Below are positions 57,367-64,000 of a DNA stretch of 64,000 nt, one piece after another. The stretch's first letter is position 1. Each line of letters begins with the position of its first letter. The translations under genes were made by a program, and so were the position numbers. The notes beneath the pieces are model-generated. The model was not told where the DNA came from. It saw nothing but the letters and a program-made list of their open reading frames with translations, and ran no database searches. Source of the DNA: Tachypleus tridentatus (Eukaryota; Arthropoda; Merostomata; Xiphosura; Limulidae); contig NC_134829.1 in NCBI RefSeq assembly GCF_004210375.1, positions 58,768,107 to 58,832,106 on the forward strand, given 5' to 3'.

Positions 57367-59995
57367 GCTAAAGAACTTAGCATTACATAAATGAACTGTA
57401 TGACTTGACAGCAATAACATCAGTATGGCACATTGTCATTTTTATATTAATATATTATAATAAATAAAATAAAAAATTGTACTTTTACCAAACAAAACAA
57501 AACAATTATTATAGTACTAGGCATAGCTCAGTTGCTAAAATGAGAAAACTAAATGACACCAAAACAATTTAATTAACTACATATAATAACTTTACTGATG
57601 ACATTATAAAAAAATGTAACTGGCACACATTTTTTTCAAAACAAAATGTAACAAAAGCTGTCAAACACAAAGATAAGGCAAAAATGAATAATCCAAACAG
57701 ACACAATTAAAGTGCACTCACACACACACAAAGTATCATTTAACTCAAAATTTTCAAAATGTATCAAGGATCATGCCATTGAATGGTTGGTAAAATATTT
57801 TTAGCAATTTTAAACAATTATGATTGATAATTCATGAAATCTTTACACTTTGAATGATTGGCTTTTACCTTTCACTTCATAAGAAGGTCGCTCCGTTTTC
57901 CAAAAGGTGCTTGAATTTCTTTAATTCTAAGTTTTAAAGCTTTATAGTAAACTAAAATGTCCAGTCTTCAATTAATAATTCATGAAATATTAATCTTAGT
58001 ACTTTGTTCTTTTGAAGCCACAAAGTTTATGCCCTGCACATTTCTAGTTTAAAATATTTCCAAAACCATGTAATCTTTAATGTCATACTTTCACTGAAAA
58101 AGAAATTCTGGAGAGTAAAAACCTTGTGTGTACACGTGTGTACGCATGTATGAAAACATCTTTTAAAATATTATTTTGGTGAATCCTCAGACAAAACATT
58201 TATGCCTTTACAGAATTACTTTATGAACTAAATACTTTTAGGAATTCTTTCAATATAATCAAAGCCATAATTTTTTGAAGGATTGCTGATGAAACAAGTT
58301 AAATATAAAATTTACAAAAGAAAGAACCTGTTACATAGATTTATGTCTTTCAGTAGCCATTTCATAGCCTACTTGTATAATTATTGTTTCTATAATGTGT
58401 AATAAGACATGCAATATCATTAAAAAAAAATGTTTAAGTGCAGGAAATGAAACCTGAAAGTCACATTTTCAGCAGATTTTCCTTACCAACTTTGTTAAAG
58501 ATCTTAATGCATGTAAGGAATTTGTTAATAAGCACACTAGCATCACTATGACACCTGTTTATTTTATAATATTTCAACCAACTTTAACATATTGCACAAA
58601 TTCAAGTATAAATCAATACCAACAAACAGGCTGTTTTATGGTAACACAACTATGGGAAGAGAAATAATGACTGAGAGATAAAACATAACATTTTGTTTTA
58701 AGCATCATAACTGAGCACTGTTCAGACAGTTTAATACACTGTTAAGCTTTAATACTTATTATTATTATGCAAATATAGAAATTCAGTTGCTGTATAACTG
58801 CTTGCATTTATTCACATCTAAGTGATATGCAAAAAAGTAAAGACATTTCAGAAACACAGCCAATATATCTGTATTACTTTAAGGAGACTTTTTTTAGTTT
58901 TTATAATTAAGTCTATACAGCAATGGTTTTCAGTTTTCTTGCCTCATAGATCCCTTCACAAACAAAAGACAATCTTGTTAACCCTAAGTCTACAGGAGAT
59001 GAAACTATGGCATATAAAAGAAACTTTTAATACAATTTTATTTTCATTTGATTGACTATATTGTATGCTTTATTTGTTGTTTAATTGTATTAATGAAATT
59101 TGATCTTCATTTCATATTTAACTTCAGAATGTTCATAGACCAAAGGCAGAGGTTGGCCATATAGAATAAAATGATAACTCCTATACTAAAATCACAGAAT
59201 AACAATCTTAGAAATAATATAAAGGAAAATCACACAGCCTTCACAGAAAAAACAAAACTGAATAGACTGATTTACAGAAAAACCTACATCATTTATTACT
59301 GGTGTAAACCATGGAACTTCACAAGCTAAAGCAGCACAAGTGCGAAAACTCGTATTTGCTATAAACACTACCATACCTTGTTTTCATCTCTATCCACAAT
59401 ATCTATACAGTTTCAAACTTTCACATTATACTTTATTTTCATTAACAATGATAATACTGAATCATTAACACTGATAAGTCAAGCTTTGTGTGTGTGTGTT
59501 CATAAATCAAATAGTACCATTTCAAAACTGTTTATGTTATGAAGCCTGTCTTCTGCTATAACATAGTTGAAAATTCACTTATTTGCTACATACCCTACTT
59601 ATTTACTCACTGGAAGTTTAAAACAAATGTGCACACATTTTACTCAAAATTAATAGAGGACTGGACAGACAATAAAATGTTTGTGAACATCAAAATATCA
59701 AGTCATCAAAATAGACATCTAGTGTTTTATAAGTAGCCTCAATGGTAATGCATATTAAGATTGGTCACTTACATCTAATACACTAAAGCATTTCACAAGT
59801 CTTAACTTTTTAAGGCATTTTAGTATATACACAATATTTTCCAGCAGCATTCACTTTCCATACAGATTCACCAGATGTACAAGTCACATTGCGATAATTT
59901 CCTCCACAGTTCAGCTTCACACTGATAGATTTTTTTGTAGATTTATCTGTCTCTTTAAAACCAATAACAACTTTTTACCAATACTTTAGCCATAT
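57367..59995. other. Unannotated stretch, right arm
   Basis: The mirror of 24,620-27,250. Nothing is recognised. Confidence 0.5.
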
Positions 59996-60004
59996 TGTAT
60001 GACT

Positions 60005-60080
60005 GGTATGGATATTAATACTTTTATTGATAAGGAGAGAACAATGTTTTGACCTTCCTAGGTCATATTCAGGTTAAGAA
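60005..60080 (-). repeat. Degenerate Penelope-like tail, mirror copy
   Basis: The mirror of 24,535-24,612. Confidence 0.4.
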
Positions 60081-60084
60081 AGGT

Positions 60085-61720
60085 TAACCATATTGTCAGT
60101 GAACTTGCTTAAACATGTTGATTGACCAGAAATATTCCAGTTCTGGATGTTTTTGCACTTATCAAGTTATGCAAGGTGACCATTTTAAAATATCTTTCCC
60201 CTAGATGTTTTCTCAACATATTTATACATTTCTCAGAAATGACTGGAGGACCAATGAAACTACCTCTTATCTAATGGCCAGTTTGGAGGGTTAAATATAA
60301 TGAATTCACCAGTGTTGTGGTTGCTCCTGTCCTTGTACCCTCATGGGTACATACCAAAGAAGAAATCAAAATAGTCTTGTATTCCAGTACTTAGGTTCTG
60401 AATGAAATTACTGTGCCTGGGAATGGCAGATGTAGTGGGGTTGGTGTAACGTGTTTTTTTGCTTTTGCATATAGGTTCTTAGAATAGAAAGTATATTAGT
60501 AGTGTTAAATTATTATGCACTTGTTTTAATTTTTTTTAATGTTAATCTATGTTTGCATAGTCATATGAAATATAGAAACTTAAGTAATTTTTAATATAGG
60601 TACATCTTTTGTCCAATTGTACAAAGTTCATCATATTTTAATAGTTACAAATGAAATATACTTGTTGAATTGTGAATGTATACTTCACCTGATAAATGAG
60701 CAAACTTCTGTTCATGGGCTAGTATTACGATCTTAAACTAATTGGAATAATTAACTTTTTGTGTGCCTGTGGGAGCTCATTATACTTAATTTATGAGTGA
60801 TCTTAGATTGGCATGTATTTTATGAAATTGTAGTAACTGTCTTTTCGTGGAACAGTAAGACAAGTAAATCTGTAAATGACAAAAAATAACCGTAAGTATC
60901 ATATTTTGGAACAAAACCTTTTATTTTATGACGACTTATAGGTAAACAGCTATTGGAGATTAAAATTTAAAATATATTTTACAATATTCATAACTGTATT
61001 ATGTATCACTTTATAAAATGTTACATCACATTTATATACATTATTATATACCTAATAAGAGAGTGTACTAATTCTCAGTTGATAACACTTAACCATACCT
61101 GCTTTATGTCCTTTCTGTCGCATTTACTTCAGGATATTCAGAAGTGAATGTAAATAAAATTAAGAATTGTTTAAGCTGCTTAAGCATACCATATCAGAAG
61201 ACTTACAGTCTCAATATTCTTTTGAAGTAATTAAAAAGGTTTGGATGTGAACATATATATAGATCTTCATTTTAGACAGAACTATTTCCAAAATAACATC
61301 ACTCTTGCAGGAAAGAATGGATATGGCCACACTGTCTTTAACTGACTCTGATCTCCAGGCCCTGTGAAGGAAAAGATGTTTCTCTCTTTAGATTCTGGAA
61401 AAATGCAGCTTCAGTGAAAGCGTCATCCACACATTGTTTCTTTACAGACAAAGGAAAACCATGAAGAAGAATGAAAACTCGTAACATAGTCAGTGTAATC
61501 CATTAAGACAACACAGTAGCAAAAAAGTTTAATAAAAATGAAATGATGTTCACAAAATAATTAGTTGTGAACAAAGATGAGAACAGTTATGTCTAATCAA
61601 TCCCTAGTAAACTTAAACTTTTGAAAGTGTCTACCAATTTTCAACTTAGAATTAAAATTTAAAAGAATTACTCAAAATTCCTAATGAATTTTTTTCTGTA
61701 AATTTATGGACATCATTTAC
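60085..61720. other. Unannotated stretch, right arm
   Basis: The mirror of 22,900-24,530. Nothing is recognised. Confidence 0.45.
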
Positions 61721-61727
61721 AAACATC

Positions 61728-62625
61728 TCCTTTGAAAAAACTAATTTTTCCAAATTTATTTCCAATACCAGTGCTTCAAAATCATATACTTTTTCTCTTA
61801 TACTCCTAGCATTACAACAGTAACAATCAAGTCTATCCTTTTCTACTACTGTACTAACTTTAGTGCTAAATTTTTATTCTCTTTGTGTTAAGTTTCTTCT
61901 GGCCCTCACCACTGTTTAGTTTTAGTTTAAAACCTCCCTTATAGCTGAGTTAATAGTCTTAGAAAACAAGCCAGCTGCTACAGTATTTAAGTGTAAACCA
62001 CCCATTCCAAGAGCTCCCTTCTTCCGATGAACTTGATCGATACAAGTCCAGTCAGTCTGCTCATCCTTACAGTTTACTTACTGAAACCTAAACCTAACAT
62101 TTAACCCTAGTGACCTACTTATAACTTCATTTACACAGTTAATTCTTGGTTATACTCCCCACCTGTTCTCCCACATAGCATAATCTAATTATTTTGTCCT
62201 CATTTACCAACAGATTATTCTAACCATATATCTTGTCGATAAATCACCTACAACTTCCATATCCTTCTCTGATCCTTTTGTTTTCATTTTCTCCAACAGT
62301 TCATATGCAGAATCCAAATTCTGAAATTTGTTTGTCAACATAATAGGTTCATAACAAGTAAATTCATTATTTTTTACTCTAATACTAATAGCACTCTTTC
62401 TATCATCCTGAAAGACACTGTCATATGATATATCCCTTTCATGTTAATAAATTATTTACCTTCTGACTACTGCTTCCATTTCACATAATCTACAATTCTT
62501 TTCATTGCCTCTAACTTCTCCAATTATATAAGTTCTACATAAAATCATATACCTTCGTCACTAATTTTCTTTAGTACGTAGCGACCTGGTATATCTTGGG
62601 ACTTAAAGTACTTGACTCGTACTCT
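61728..62625 (-). mobile_element. CR1/L2-like LINE fragment, mirror copy
   Basis: The mirror of 21,990-22,890, carrying the same esterase-type ORF1 end and ORF2 start, equally decayed. Confidence 0.65.
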
Positions 62626-62629
62626 TGAG

Positions 62630-63607
62630 CAGCTAATAACTTTATAACGTCCTTTTGAATGAAAGAATACACACTAGTAAGGATAAAAGAGCGAGCATGT
62701 TATGTAACGGGTAAATTCGAACTCCCAATTCTTTGTTAATATTTATCCAATTTTTTCTTTTAATGTCTTGTGGGAAAACACTCATTAAAAAAATAACATA
62801 TGTGTATTGTCACCTGCATATTTTCTACGGCTGTGATTGGACATCTACTTAGTAGAATTTAACAATGACTTTCAAGTAATGACGTCAATACTGATTATAC
62901 TACAGAGTATCTTAGCAACGTTAAACGTAAAGAAAAGAATTTCGGAAAGTTAGTGAAGAACAAGAAGCCTAAAAAATATTGATATTTCGTCTTATAAAAG
63001 AGAAGTAAGATATTATAATGGAATTAACATTAAAATTATTATTTTTGCTTAATTATATTTGCTGTCAATACCCAACCCAAATGTATGAAAAATTTATTTT
63101 ATCTCTTAAAATGTAAAAAACATGTACTATTATATCCAGAAACGAAATAATACAGCAGTTCCTTTACACAACTTGTTTCCAACCGAAAACCCCTCAGTCA
63201 CTGCTTCTGTTAATTACGATTGCAGAAGCTAAAGCGGAACGATTGTATCTGTAGGAAATAAAATCATAATATAAAACTAATACAGATGTCCTTTTAATTT
63301 GGGTTGTACGAGTTCTTGATAGGGGCCATTTACAATGTAATACTGTATACTAGAAAGAAAATTTATGGAAATGAAACCAGCAAGAAATCGTTGTACTGAT
63401 TCATGATGAGGAAAAACCCACTTGAGAAAAATGTATTCAAAAGTCGGCTGGTATTGGTATTAACACTTTAATTGAAATTAAGTACAGTTTGAGTTCCTCT
63501 TCCCCCCAAAGTATGTTATGGGTTACTGAATTATGTGAGCATGAATAAAAGTGTTGTATCTTTTCGCTTCAAGACAAACAAACACAGCTATTTTATAACA
63601 GAAGTTC
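62630..63607. other. Unannotated stretch, right arm
   Basis: The mirror of 21,010-21,985. Confidence 0.4.
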
Positions 63608-63736
63608 AAAGTTACTTCTGTCGACATGTTTTTCATAATCTTTTAGACATGGTTTTTAGTCTTTTGTGTTAATTTGGATGAAAATATTCAAATTAATCAA
63701 AGATGTTGGCCGTGAGTATAAAGCAGATATAAGTTT

Positions 63737-64000
63737 GTTTTCGTCTTTGAATTTCGCGCAAAGCTACTCGAGATCTATCTGCGCTAGCCGTCCCTAATTT
63801 AGCAGTGTAATACTAGAGGGAAAGCAGTTAGTCATCACCACCCACCGCCAACTCTTGGGCTACTCCTTTACCAACGAATAGTGGGATTGACCGCCACCTT
63901 ATAACGCACTCATGGCTGGGAGAGCGAGCATGTTTTGTGCGACCGAGATTCGAACCCGCGACCCTCGGATTACGAGTCAAACGCCTTAACACACTTGGTC
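63737..64000 (-). repeat. tRNA-Thr-derived SINE cut by window edge
   Basis: The mirror of 20,611-20,885. The last visible bases are within its tRNA-like head, so arm homology continues past the window. Confidence 0.95.

Larger units (their letters stand above)
49506..64000 (-). repeat. Right arm of the inverted duplication
   Basis: The reverse complement of 20,621-35,124, beginning just inside the gap edge and still matching at the last base of the window. Differences from the left arm are mostly one-base length changes in short homopolymers. Confidence 0.97.

Noticed and set aside
20621-64000. Treating the palindrome as established biology
   Set aside because: The gap at the arm edge and homopolymer-type differences leave an assembly artefact fully possible, so I report it as a structure of uncertain origin.

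Overview
The window is AT-rich animal nuclear DNA and is mostly non-coding: long intron-like or intergenic stretches, many tRNA-derived SINEs, a few older transposon fossils and one recognisable host gene. The dominant SINE has a tRNA-Thr-like head and a body read as 'actgctaaattagggacgg'. From memory it resembles repeats of horseshoe crab (Limulus-type) genomes, so a chelicerate is my best guess; this is inference, not proof. Nothing looks prokaryotic. REGION 1 (1-20,600): a 449-bp MITE with pogo/Tigger-like ends, two minisatellites (53-bp and 40-bp units), a Penelope-like terminal fragment with a hammerhead-like core, and then a minus-strand host gene. The last exon of that gene (4,919-5,097) encodes the second half of a PDZ domain and ends in a stop codon. 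Upstream of it on the minus strand (higher coordinates) lies a tandem array of two nearly identical units of about 4 kb (6,333-10,532 and 10,533-14,305) plus a shrunken third copy (14,306-14,494). Each full unit carries three splice-flanked exons, one of which is the first half of a PDZ domain. Two further candidate upstream exons lie at 17,488-17,741. REGION 2 (20,621-64,000) is a very large inverted duplication. The left arm (20,621-35,124) is repeated in reverse at 49,506-64,000 and still matches at the window edge. Each arm contains a CR1/L2-like LINE fragment with an esterase-type ORF1 piece, SINEs, a degenerate minisatellite and a 5'-truncated Copia fossil with one LTR. The arms mirror about position 42,310 and flank 13.9 kb of single-copy sequence. 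That spacer (35,125-49,000) holds SINEs, a SINE fold-back, a GC-richer block with internal repeats, a Tc1-like DNA transposon with both ends and Penelope-like fragments. A run of exactly 500 N (49,001-49,500) sits at the inner edge of the right arm. Together with the mostly one-base homopolymer differences between arms, this makes an inverted haplotig (assembly artefact) at least as likely as a real palindrome. The most interesting biological signal is in the PDZ gene: the two PDZ first-half exons differ at about 20 of 164 aligned bases, while the introns on either side are nearly identical. I found no complete multi-gene system.
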